Shown here piece after piece: positions 1-11,548 of a stretch of 64,000 nucleotides of DNA; position 1 is the first letter of the stretch; every line of letters starts with the position of its first letter. The position numbers were made by a program, and so were the translations under genes. The stretch is taken from contig NZ_KE386572.1 in NCBI RefSeq assembly GCF_000427665.1, positions 4,588,373 through 4,652,372 on the forward strand, given 5' to 3'. The notes below the pieces were generated by a model. That model saw only the letters and a list, made by a program, of their open reading frames with translations. It made no database searches and was not told where the DNA came from. This DNA is from Geminicoccus roseus DSM 18922 (GTDB lineage Bacteria; Pseudomonadota; Alphaproteobacteria; Geminicoccales; Geminicoccaceae).

Positions 1-1036
1 TTCCGCCGGCGATCTCCACCAGCGTCGGCAGGAGATCGACCAGCGAGACAGCCTGTGCGACCCGGCGCGGCCCGAACAGAAACGGCGCATGCACCAGGAG
101 CGGCAGCCTGGCCGACGGCTCGAACCAGCTCATCTTGTACCACAGCCCGCGCTCACCCAGCATGTCGCCGTGGTCCGAGGTCAGCAGGATCACGCTCCGC
201 TCCAGCCGGCCGGTTTCCTCCAGCGTCTGCAGGAGCAGGCCGAGCTGATGGTCGACATAGGCGATCGAGGCGTAATAGCTCCGCCGCGCCCGCCGGATCA
301 TCTCGTCGGTGATCGGCATCTCGTCCATCGCCGAAACGTGGCGCAGCCGGGCCGAGTGAGGATCGAGCGGGACGTCATCGGCCCGGGTCACCGGCAGGTC
401 GATCTCGTCCAGCGGGTAGAGGTCGACATATTCCGGCCGCTGCACGTAGGGATCGTGCGGATGGGTGAGCGAGACCATCATGAACAGGGGCCGCCCGTCC
501 TCCGACCGCGCCACGTCGAACAGCTCACGCCGCGCGGCGTGGATCACCTCCTCGTCGTAGTCGAGCTGGTTGGTCCGAAACGCGGTGCCGGCGTCCCGGA
601 CATTGACCATGTTATGGTACCAAGACGGCCGCTTCTCCGGATGCTCCCAGTCCGGCGTCCAGCCATAGTCGGACGGGTAGATGTCGGTGGTCAGGCGCTT
701 CTCGAACCCGTGCAGCTGATCCGGGCCGCAGAAATGGGTCTTGCCGGAGAGCACGGTGCGGTAGCCCAGCAGGCGCAGATGATGGGCGATGGTGGGCGTG
801 TCGGCGGGGAAGTCCGAGGCATTGTCATAGGCTCCGATCCGCTGGGGCAACGCTCCTGCGAGCATCGAGAACCTTGAGGGCGAGCATAGCGGCGAGTTGC
901 AGTAATTCGCCGAAAACACCACGCCTTCACCGGCAAGACGATCGATGTTCGGCGTCCGGACCAAGCTGTGACCATAGATCGGCAGCCATTGCGCGGCGAG
1001 CTGATCCACCTGGAACAGGATGATGTCCGGCGACAT
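1..1036 (-). CDS. betC: Choline-sulfatase, 3' end beyond window
   Basis: Sulfatase expected to hydrolyse choline-O-sulfate to choline and sulfate, feeding glycine-betaine synthesis or sulfur supply. The visible 345 residues begin MSPDIILFQVDQLAAQW (metal-binding Asp region) and carry the sulfatase signature CSPSR near residue 55, whose Cys is converted to formylglycine. Stretches specific to the choline-sulfatase branch follow: YDNASDFP, GKTHFCGPDQLHGFEKRL, TDIYPSDYGWTPDW, then SLTHPHDPY and TSDHGDMLGERGLW. The ATG at 1036 is preceded by GGAAGAA. The C-terminus lies left of the window, so the gene is partial. No betaine genes (betA/betB) or transporter are visible on the right-hand side. The subfamily call rests on recognised motifs; a related phosphonate or aryl sulfatase is less likely. 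Confidence 0.88.
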   Translation of the reverse strand, partial: MSPDIILFQVDQLAAQWLPIYGHSLVRTPNIDRLAGEGVVFSANYCNSPLCSPSRFSMLAGALPQRIGAYDNASDFPADTPTIAHHLRLLGYRTVLSGKTHFCGPDQLHGFEKRLTTDIYPSDYGWTPDWEHPEKRPSWYHNMVNVRDAGTAFRTNQLDYDEEVIHAARRELFDVARSEDGRPLFMMVSLTHPHDPYVQRPEYVDLYPLDEIDLPVTRADDVPLDPHSARLRHVSAMDEMPITDEMIRRARRSYYASIAYVDHQLGLLLQTLEETGRLERSVILLTSDHGDMLGERGLWYKMSWFEPSARLPLLVHAPFLFGPRRVAQAVSLVDLLPTLVEIAGG

Positions 1037-1531
1037 GGGCGTTCTTCCGGGAGCTGTCGGGAACGCCAGGATGGCACGCCGCCCTGGTCCGGCAAATGGC
1101 GCTCGAGCGGTCGCGGAATGGCCGCGCCCACTTGTCGCCCCATACCCCGACATTGGTTGGTCGCAGGGTCCGCCGCTCCCTGGGTCAGGCCGCACACAAG
1201 GCACGTTGTCGCCCCAGAAAGGCCAAGGTCATGGCAGGGCTGCTGCTGCGCCGGACATCCCCAGACTGGCGGCAGTGGCCGGCCAGGCGATGCTCAGGGC
1301 AGGGGTGCCACAGTTCCTGTGGACAATCCAAAGGCACCACCAGGGTCGCATCCGCGTCCATGGTGGCGCCTCGATCGGGATCGGTTCTGTGCACCCACCA
1401 AAGCGAGGTGCGACCGTCTGGTGCCAGAAGGCGGAGCGGAGCCGGGCGATCGGAGTTCAGGATCTAGGCCCGGAGGATGAAGGCTCCACCAGATCAAGTT
1501 GCCGGCAGGCCACGGCAACATGATTCCCGGA
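1037..1531. other. Unexplained stretch without a recognisable gene
   Basis: About 495 bp upstream of betC. Short open frames exist on both strands, as expected at this GC content, but none gives a protein with recognisable motifs or a convincing ribosome binding site. It must hold the betC promoter. It could be a decayed gene; I see no inverted repeats or transposase remnants. Confidence 0.4.
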
Positions 1532-2050
1532 TCAGCTCGCGACCCTGTGGTCGGCATGCATGTAAGCGTTCAGATCATCGAGAGCGCTGTCCAGCATGAA
1601 CATGATCCGCGCCTCGCCATAATCGTAGAACACGTCGTTGGGGTCGGTGGAGACCTGCCGCCGCAGCCGCTCGACCGCCAGGCGGAACACGGTCTCGACC
1701 CCCTCGAGCGACTTGTGCCGAAAGGAGATCAGCTGGTTCTCGATCTCCTCGATCTGCTGGTCGATTCGTTCCATGGTCTGCTCGATCTCGCCGATTCCGT
1801 TCTGCTGCTCGGTGGCGGAGATCTCGGAGACCATCGTCTCGATCTCGCGGGCCGACATGCCTGCCAGCTTGAGAGGTTCGATCGTCCACTCCGGCAGAAT
1901 GCTGCGCATGCGGTCCTGCCGCTCGGCAAGCTCATCGCGCTGGCGCTGCAAGTCGTTGATGCGACGCACCAGAAGCATGTTGTTCACGATCACGGTCATA
2001 TGCATCCACCCCCGTCCAAAGACGCGCCGGTCTTCTATGATCTTTTGCAT
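1532..2050 (-). CDS. Hypothetical coiled-coil protein
   Basis: 172-residue protein that I do not recognise. Residues about 28-110 are rich in Glu, Gln, Arg and Ile in a heptad-like pattern (for example LQRQRDELAERQDRM and IEQTMERIDQQIEEIENQL), which predicts a long coiled coil. The C-terminus (VFYDYGEARIMFMLDSALDDLNAYMH) looks helical. There is no signal peptide or membrane segment. An alternative start is the Met at residue 16 or 18 (MHMTVIVNN). It stands alone beside an AT-rich spacer that is unlike the surrounding sequence, which suggests an acquired gene. The coding call rests on ORF integrity and non-random composition only. Confidence 0.55.
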   Translation of the reverse strand: MQKIIEDRRVFGRGWMHMTVIVNNMLLVRRINDLQRQRDELAERQDRMRSILPEWTIEPLKLAGMSAREIETMVSEISATEQQNGIGEIEQTMERIDQQIEEIENQLISFRHKSLEGVETVFRLAVERLRRQVSTDPNDVFYDYGEARIMFMLDSALDDLNAYMHADHRVAS

Positions 2051-2359
2051 GTTCTTGATGTTGCTTCATGAAAATGATGTCAACAAAACGGTATTCTGAC
2101 AAATAACGGCAGGTGTTGATCGAAATATCTCTAAAATTTGACGGATATACCTGAATAACCGTAGCAGCTCGACTAATCGGTTATGCAAACCATTGAAATT
2201 ACGAGGTTATTCGGCAAGGGTCCTTCGCGGCTCACCTCATGCGCGAGCCCGGCAACCTCTCAAGTCGTGGCCTAGCTCCCGAGAAGCAAAATTCGAGGGT
2301 GGACGAGCACGGAAGTCTGAACGTATTTTTATCTCCATCACGCAGGTTTTGTTGCGCCA
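2051..2359. other. AT-rich intergenic region
   Basis: Roughly 300 bp with clearly lower GC than the rest of the window, best seen at 2060-2220. It separates the coiled-coil gene from the DUF502 gene and must carry both divergent promoters. On the minus strand a TTGACA-like hexamer (complement of 2078-2083) lies about 30 bp upstream of the coiled-coil ORF, without a convincing -10 box. No RNA gene was recognised. Confidence 0.45.
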
Positions 2360-3094
2360 ATGCCACAAGCCAACCGCGATTCGGGATCTGGAGCCAACCG
2401 CCTCACGATGCATCATTCCCGCCAGCCTCTCGGTGCGCGGCTTCGGAACTGGCTTCTCGCCGGGATGATCGTCACCGCACCGCTCCTGATCACTGCCTAT
2501 GTCGTGTGGCAGGTGGTGGACTTCTTCGACGGCTGGATGAATTCCATCCTTCCGTCCCAATGGAATCCGGAAACGTACCTCCCGTTCAGTCTGCCCGGGG
2601 TCGGCCTGCTGATGGCGATGGCCATCCTGGTGCTGATCGGCTGGTCGACGGCCGGGTTGATCGGCCGGACCGTGGTACGGTGGGGGGAACTGCTGCTGGC
2701 GCGGATGCCGGTGGTGCGGTCGATCCATGCTACGCTCAAGCAGCTGTTCGAGACCCTGTTTGCCCAGCAGGCCAAGGCCTTCCGCGACGTGGTGATGGTG
2801 GAATTCCCCACCACCGGCCAGTGGTCGGTCGGGTTCATGACCGGCGAGGCCCCAGGCGCCCTGGTCGACGAACTCGAGGGGCCGCATGTGTCGGTGTTCG
2901 TGCCGCTCACCCCGAACCCGACCTCGGGCTTCATCATCTTCGTGCCGCGCAGCCGGATCAAGGTGCTGGCGATCACCGTCGACGAGGCCTTCAAGCTGAT
3001 CCTGTCGTTCGGCATCGTCGGGGGCGGGCGGACGCCGCCGCCGTCACCCGCCATCGAGGAGCCCGAGAGCATCCGTACGCCGGAACAGGTGTAG
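2360..3094 (+). CDS. DUF502 family membrane protein
   Basis: 244-residue inner-membrane protein of the DUF502 family, whose function is unknown. The first transmembrane segment is near residues 30-52 (NWLLAGMIVTAPLLITAYVV) and the second near 75-97 (GVGLLMAMAILVLIGWSTAG). Family-typical motifs follow: ARMPVVRSIHATLKQ, then a cytoplasmic domain with VPLTPNPTSGFIIFVPRS. A Met at residue 17 (MHHSRQPLGARLRNW) is a plausible shorter start at 2408, because the first 16 residues look unstructured. The 3' end overlaps the convergent recG by 51 bp. DUF502 genes are commonly found near recG in alphaproteobacteria. Confidence 0.85.
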   Translation: MPQANRDSGSGANRLTMHHSRQPLGARLRNWLLAGMIVTAPLLITAYVVWQVVDFFDGWMNSILPSQWNPETYLPFSLPGVGLLMAMAILVLIGWSTAGLIGRTVVRWGELLLARMPVVRSIHATLKQLFETLFAQQAKAFRDVVMVEFPTTGQWSVGFMTGEAPGALVDELEGPHVSVFVPLTPNPTSGFIIFVPRSRIKVLAITVDEAFKLILSFGIVGGGRTPPPSPAIEEPESIRTPEQV

Positions 3095-5152
3095 CAGCAG
3101 GCGCAGCGCCCGGCCGCGCTCGCTGGCGAGGCCGGGATCGTCGGCCAGCGAGCGGCGGGCCGATGCCGCCGCCAGCGGCACCAGATCCGCATGCCGCTGC
3201 AGATCGGCCAGGCGCAGGTTCGGCACGCCGCTCTGGCGATCGCCCAGGATCTCGCCCGGGCCACGCAGCCGCAGGTCCTCCTCGGCCAGCACGAAGCCGT
3301 CATTGGTCGCGCGCAGCGCCGCGAGCCTGCTTTTCGCCGTGGCCGACAGAGGCGGCCGCCAGAGCAGGACGCAGGCGGAGGCGCCGCTGCCCCGGCCGAC
3401 CCGGCCCCGCAGCTGGTGCAGTTGGGCCAGGCCGAACCGCTCGGCGGCCTCGATCACGATCAGGGTCGCCTCGGGCACGTCGACCCCGACCTCGATGACG
3501 GTGGTGGCGACCAGCAGCGGCGTCTCGCCCTGGGCAAACGCCCGCATCGCCAGATCCTTGGCATCGTCTTTCAGGCGGCCGTGCACGAAGCCGACCGCCC
3601 CGCCGAACATCGCCCGCAGCTCCTCGACCCGCGCCTCCACGGCGGCCTGATCCTCGCGCTCGCTGACCTCGACCAGCGGGCAGACCCAGTAGACCCGCTC
3701 CCCGCGGTCCAGGCGGCGCCGGACCGCCGAATAGATTTCCTCGATGCGGTCGACCGGCACGGCGGCGGTGGCGATCGGCTGGCGGCCGGGCGGCCGGTTC
3801 GCGATGATGCTGGTGGCGATGTCGCCATAGGCGCTCATCGCCGCGGTACGCGGGATCGGCGTCGCGGTCATCAGCAGCAGGTCGACGGCGTGGCCCTTGG
3901 AGCGCAGGGTCAGGCGCTGGCGCACCCCGAACCGGTGCTGCTCGTCGACCACCGCCAGCGCCAGGTCGGCGAAGACCGCATCGTCCTGCAGGAGCGCATG
4001 GGTGCCCACCACCAGGGCAGGCTCGCCAGAGCGGAGACGCTCCAGCAAGCGGGCGCGCTCCTTGCCCTTGATGCGGGCGGCCAGCAGCAAAGGCTGGATG
4101 CCCAGCGGCTCAAGCATCCGGGCGAGGCTGCGGGCATGCTGGGTCGCCAGCACCTCGGTCGGCGCCATCAGCGCGGCCTGATGGCCGGCCTCCAGCGCCG
4201 CCAGCATCGCCTGCACGGCGACCAGGGTCTTGCCGGCGCCGACATCGCCCTGCAGGAGGCGCAGCATGGCGCTGGGGGCGGCCATGTCCGCCAGGATCTC
4301 CGCCACCGCGGTCCGCTGCTCGCCGGTCGGCTCGAACGGCAGTGCTGCCAGCAGCCGCGCCTGCAGGGTGCCGTCGCCGCGGATCGACCGGCCGGCCGCC
4401 CGTTCCCGGCTGCGGCGCGCGATCAGGAGGCCCAGCTGGCCGGCCAGCAGCTCGTCCATCGCCAGCCGCGCCAGCGCCTTGTCGTCCGGGCCGGCATGGG
4501 CGGCCCGCAGCGCCTGGTCGAGCGGCGGCCAGCCGGCGGCGCGCAAAAGATCGGGCTCGTGCCATTCGGCGAGCGGCGCGAGCTTGGCCTGAGCCCGGCG
4601 CAGCAGGCCGCGGATGGTGCCTTGGTGCAGGCCGTCGCTGGACGGGTAGACCGCCAACGGCCGGCCCGCCTCCTCCGGCCGCAGCGTGTCGGGGTGCGCC
4701 ATCTGCCAGCGCTCGGCAAAGCGCTGCAGCCGGCCCTGCACCACGCGCTCGGCGCCGAGCGGGAAGCGCTCCTCGATCATCCGCTGCACCGCGCCGAAGA
4801 ACACGAGGTCGATGTCGCCGGCCGGTCCGGTCGCGGCCACCCGGAAGGGACGGTTCCCGGACGGGGGCGGGTGGTGGCCGGCGATCCGGACCAGGAGCGT
4901 GCGCGTACACCCCTCGTCCAGCGGCGTCAGCTCCATCGCCGGACAGGTGTCCAGGAAGGAGGCGGGCAGGTGGGTCAGCAGGTCGAGCACCACCGGATCG
5001 GCGCTGCCGAGCAGCCGTGCCAGGCGGCGCTCCAGGGCGGGGCCCACCCCCTGCAGGCCGCGCACCGGCGCGAACAGCGGCAGCAATGCCGCCGGCCGCT
5101 CGTGCGTCGGCGCGACGACGGCATGCGCGCCCTCCTTGGAACCGTCCATCAT
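3044..5152 (-). CDS. recG: ATP-dependent DNA helicase RecG
   Basis: Branch-migration helicase that reverses stalled replication forks and processes Holliday junctions. The N-terminal wedge/OB region begins LFAPVRGLQGVGPALERRL. The helicase core has Walker A GDVGAGKTLVAV, DEQHRFGV (motif II), LLMTATPIPRT (motif III) and QLRGRVGRG (motif VI), with the RecG tail LRLRGPGEILGDRQSG. From the ATG at 5152 the protein has 702 residues, which is normal for RecG. The same frame stays open far upstream (antisense to mfd), so the start is a judgement: ATGs at 5149, 5152 and 5203 are all possible. The 5203 start would leave only 11 bp to the divergent sdhE. Confidence 0.95.
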   Translation of the reverse strand: MMDGSKEGAHAVVAPTHERPAALLPLFAPVRGLQGVGPALERRLARLLGSADPVVLDLLTHLPASFLDTCPAMELTPLDEGCTRTLLVRIAGHHPPPSGNRPFRVAATGPAGDIDLVFFGAVQRMIEERFPLGAERVVQGRLQRFAERWQMAHPDTLRPEEAGRPLAVYPSSDGLHQGTIRGLLRRAQAKLAPLAEWHEPDLLRAAGWPPLDQALRAAHAGPDDKALARLAMDELLAGQLGLLIARRSRERAAGRSIRGDGTLQARLLAALPFEPTGEQRTAVAEILADMAAPSAMLRLLQGDVGAGKTLVAVQAMLAALEAGHQAALMAPTEVLATQHARSLARMLEPLGIQPLLLAARIKGKERARLLERLRSGEPALVVGTHALLQDDAVFADLALAVVDEQHRFGVRQRLTLRSKGHAVDLLLMTATPIPRTAAMSAYGDIATSIIANRPPGRQPIATAAVPVDRIEEIYSAVRRRLDRGERVYWVCPLVEVSEREDQAAVEARVEELRAMFGGAVGFVHGRLKDDAKDLAMRAFAQGETPLLVATTVIEVGVDVPEATLIVIEAAERFGLAQLHQLRGRVGRGSGASACVLLWRPPLSATAKSRLAALRATNDGFVLAEEDLRLRGPGEILGDRQSGVPNLRLADLQRHADLVPLAAASARRSLADDPGLASERGRALRLLLHLFRRTDALGLLDGG

Positions 5153-5214
5153 CTCCGCTAGACCGCTCGCCTCCGGCGCGTCACCCACTATGTCCACCCG
5201 CATCGTCCAAAGGC

Positions 5215-5487
5215 ATGCGCATGACCGAGACGACCGAAGATCGCAAGAAGCGGCTGCACTACCAGAGCCATCACCGCGGCCAGGTGGAGAACGACCTGCT
5301 GCTCGGCCGATTCGCGCGACGGCATCTGGACAGACTGGAGGGCGAGCGGCTGGATGCCTATGAGAACCTGCTCGCCGAGGCGGACGTGGACATCTGGGCC
5401 TGGGTAACCGGCATGCAGCCTCTGCCGGCCCGGCACGACAACGAGGTCTTCGCGCTCCTGCGCGCGGAGGCCGAAGGGAAAAGCTGA
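5215..5487 (+). CDS. sdhE: FAD assembly factor SdhE
   Basis: Small DUF339/SdhE protein of about 90 residues that promotes covalent attachment of FAD to the succinate dehydrogenase flavoprotein. It shows the family pattern: RKKRLHYQSHHRG (the RGxxE-type motif is here RGQVENDLLLGRF), LDAYENLLAEADVDIWAW and a Trp-containing C-terminal helix. ATGs at 5215 and 5221 are both in frame. It is followed after 4 bp by mfd and lies divergent from recG, an arrangement common in alphaproteobacteria, so sdhE and mfd are probably co-transcribed. Confidence 0.9.
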   Translation: MRMTETTEDRKKRLHYQSHHRGQVENDLLLGRFARRHLDRLEGERLDAYENLLAEADVDIWAWVTGMQPLPARHDNEVFALLRAEAEGKS

Positions 5488-5491
5488 TCCG

Positions 5492-8983
<3,492 letters not shown>

Positions 8984-8987
8984 GGGA

Positions 8988-9005
8988 GGGCGCCGGCAGG
9001 CGCCC
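8988..9005 (+). terminator. Hairpin just after mfd
   Basis: A perfect 7-bp stem (GGGCGCC/GGCGCCC) with a GGCA loop starts 4 bp after the mfd stop. There is no T tract, so it may slow or protect transcript ends rather than act as a strong intrinsic terminator. Confidence 0.35.
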
Positions 9006-9013
9006 ATGCGCCG

Positions 9014-9345
9014 CTCGGGTTCGTTCGTGCAAAAACACGACGGGACGTTGGCCGGTGCTGCCTGGGCGGGACGCGGCTCTCGGGTTCGTTTGTGCAGCTC
9101 GGTGATCGGCAGGCGGCACGCCGGGGAGAACCGGGGCTCGGGTTCGTTCGTGCAAAAACGGCGGGACGCCGGCCGGCGCTGCCCGGGCGGGACGCGGTTC
9201 TCGGGTCCGTTCGTGCAAATCGGTGATCGGCAGGCGGCACGCCGGGGAGAACCGAGGCTTGGGTTCGTTCGTGCAAAAACATTGGGACGTTGGCCGGTGC
9301 TGCCCGGGCGGGAAGCGGTTCTCGGGTTCGTTTGTGCAGATCGGC
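9014..9345. repeat. Six-core alternating intergenic repeat array
   Basis: Six copies of a GGGTTCGTTYGTGCA core begin at 9014, 9079, 9137, 9200, 9258 and 9321 (one copy has GGGTCCG). Spacing alternates 65/58/63/58/63 bp, so the array is really a 121-123 bp unit made of two half-units. Half-unit A continues with AAAAAC, a GGGACG-type block and a GGGCGGGA block. Half-unit B continues with a GGTGATCGGCAGGCGGCACG block and GCCGGGGAGAACC. Both strands are open through parts of it, but the frames encode only low-complexity text (TNEPE or HERTR), so I treat it as non-coding. Confidence 0.85.
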
Positions 9346-9496
9346 GGACGGGCGTGAGTGATGCGCCCTTCCGGGTGCCGGAGAGGCGGAAGACGCTTTG
9401 GTGGTTCGGCGGCAAGGGGCATCGGGACCATGACCTCTTCGGAGGTATGGATGATACCAGAACCAGGCTGATAGTCCTACACCTGGGCCGGGCCGG
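9346..9496. other. Spacer after repeat array, no gene seen
   Basis: About 150 bp between the last repeat core and the stop of the next, convergent gene. No further repeat copy, RNA gene or terminator with a T tract was recognised. Confidence 0.4.
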
Positions 9497-11548
9497 CTAG
9501 CTGCGGCCCTCGCGCCACCAGGCCAGGACGGTGGTGCCCAGCAGCAGGACCAGGGCCAGCCAGGGCGGCATCAGCGGCACCAGCTCGGTGCGGGTGACGC
9601 GGTAGGCGGCGTGGTCGACCAGGCCCATCCAGCCGCGGCCGGCGGTCTGGCGGCCCTCGCCGACCCGGCGGATGTCGGGGACCGGCTGATCGGCGATCCA
9701 GGTGACGGTGCCGCCGGTGGCGCGTACCACCGGGGCCAGCGGCTCGGCGGTGGCGGTGACCGCCTCGCCCTCGATCCGCGCGACCGGGCGGGGCGAGGCG
9801 AAGGCGACATGCTCGCCATCGTCGATCCGCCAAAGCCCGCCTTCCTCGGCGTCGATCTCGGTGCGGGCCACCCCGGTCTCGTCGGGCACCAGGGTCAGGC
9901 GCTGGATGGCGCCGGACGGGGCGGTGACGGTGATCTCGCGCGGGATCCCGGCCAGGGAGTGACGCTCGATGGCGAGCCGGCGGTCCGCGCCGCTCGCCTC
10001 CAGGTCCTCCTCCTCCAGCTCCGGCTCCTTCATCAGCCAGTGCACCAGGCGGCGCAGCAGCAGGCTCTGCGGGCCACCGCCCTCGTAGCCGCGCGCCCAC
10101 AGCCAGGCATGGTCGGACAGCAGCTGGGCGACCCGGCCCTCGCCCTGGCGCTTGAGCAGCAGGAGCGGCTGGTCGGCGGCGCCGGCCAGCACCACGCTGG
10201 CATCGGCCGGGTCGACCGGGACCTGGCGGAACCAGCGGCCCCAGCGGCGACCATCGGCGTCCAGGCCGCGGGTGACCGGGTGGCGGCGGCCGAGCTCGGT
10301 GATGGTGGGGGTGTAGGGCAGCTCGATCACGTCGCCGGTGGGCGCACCGGGCAGGACCCGGGCCAACGGCGTGCGGAACAGCGAGGAGGAGCCGGCGAAC
10401 TCCGGGCCGGCCGCCTCGAGCAGCGCCCCGCCGCGCTCCACCCAGGCGGCGACATTGTCCAGGTAGATCGAGGGCAGCAGGCCGCGCCGGGCGTAGCGGT
10501 CGAAGATCACCAGGTCGAACTGGTCGAGCTTCTCCTCGAACAGCTCGCGCGAGGGAAACGCGATCAGGGCCAGCTCGCGGATCGGGGTGCCGTCCTGCTT
10601 TTCCGGCGGGCGCAGGATGGTGAAATGGACCAGGTCGACGGAGGCGTCAGCCTTGAGCAGGTTCCGCCAGACCCGCAGGCCCGGATAGGGCTGGCCGGAG
10701 ACCAGCAGGACGCGCAGGCGGTCGCGCACGCCGTTCACGAACACCACCTGGCGGTCGTTCTGGGCGGTGATCTGGTTCTCCAGCGGGTCGACCTCGATCT
10801 CCACCGCGGCCTCGCCGCCACGCTCCAGCCGGAACGGCACCTCGGCGCTCTCGCCCGGCACCAGCGCGGTGCGGGTCACCACCTGGCCGTCGATCGACAG
10901 GCGGACCGGCACCGGGTCGCCGTTCTGGCCGGGCTCGTCCTCGACCCGAAGGGTCATGGTCTGCGGCTCGCCGACCATGGCGTAGGTGGGCGCGCGCTCC
11001 ACCACCAGCCGGCGGTCGCGCTCGCCCTCCCGCCCGGTCAGCAGGACATGCAGGGGGGCGTCCAGGCCGAGGCTGGCCGGGTCGGCCGGCACGTCGTGGA
11101 CGCGGCCGTCGGTGACCACCACCACGCCGGCCAGGCGCTGCCGGTCGATCTCGCCCAGCGCCCGCTCCAGCCGGTCGAACAGGGCGGTGCCGCGGTCCGG
11201 ATCGGCCTCCAGGGTCACCTCGCGGACATCCAGGTCCTCGGCCTCGGCGAAGCGCTCGCGCAGCGCCGCCAGCGCTTGGTCGGTGCGTAGCGCGCGGTCG
11301 TCGATCTCCTGGCTGGGGGTGCGGTCGGCGACCAGCAGCAGTTCGTCGGGCAGCCGGTCGCGCTGCTCGGCGATGATCGAGGGGCCGAGCAGGGCGGCCA
11401 GGATCACCGCCAGGGCGAGGGCGCGCCAGCCAAGCCCCGAGGAGCGGCGCCAGGCTCCCAGCGCCAGGACCAGCAGGCCCAGCAGGGCGCCCAGCGCGAT
11501 CACCGGCCAGGGCAGCAGGGGGTCGAACACGAGGTCCACGCCGGTCAT
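9497..11548 (-). CDS. Large membrane protein, last gene of MoxR operon
   Basis: 683-residue membrane protein. Two N-terminal transmembrane segments (VIALGALLGLLVLALGAW; ALALAVILAALLGPSII) precede a VWA-like region (VVVVTDGRVHDVPADP). The middle part resembles the class I glutamine-amidotransferase-like domain of such proteins (VLLVSGQPYPGLRVWRNLLK; AAWVERGGALLEAAGPE). A C-terminal transmembrane helix (WLALVLLLGTTVLAWW) ends it. Proteins of this kind sit beside MoxR, DUF58 and DUF4159 genes in many alphaproteobacteria; their function is unproven. Its start overlaps the DUF4159 gene's stop by 4 bp, so the two are co-translated. Confidence 0.8.
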   Translation of the reverse strand: MTGVDLVFDPLLPWPVIALGALLGLLVLALGAWRRSSGLGWRALALAVILAALLGPSIIAEQRDRLPDELLLVADRTPSQEIDDRALRTDQALAALRERFAEAEDLDVREVTLEADPDRGTALFDRLERALGEIDRQRLAGVVVVTDGRVHDVPADPASLGLDAPLHVLLTGREGERDRRLVVERAPTYAMVGEPQTMTLRVEDEPGQNGDPVPVRLSIDGQVVTRTALVPGESAEVPFRLERGGEAAVEIEVDPLENQITAQNDRQVVFVNGVRDRLRVLLVSGQPYPGLRVWRNLLKADASVDLVHFTILRPPEKQDGTPIRELALIAFPSRELFEEKLDQFDLVIFDRYARRGLLPSIYLDNVAAWVERGGALLEAAGPEFAGSSSLFRTPLARVLPGAPTGDVIELPYTPTITELGRRHPVTRGLDADGRRWGRWFRQVPVDPADASVVLAGAADQPLLLLKRQGEGRVAQLLSDHAWLWARGYEGGGPQSLLLRRLVHWLMKEPELEEEDLEASGADRRLAIERHSLAGIPREITVTAPSGAIQRLTLVPDETGVARTEIDAEEGGLWRIDDGEHVAFASPRPVARIEGEAVTATAEPLAPVVRATGGTVTWIADQPVPDIRRVGEGRQTAGRGWMGLVDHAAYRVTRTELVPLMPPWLALVLLLGTTVLAWWREGRS

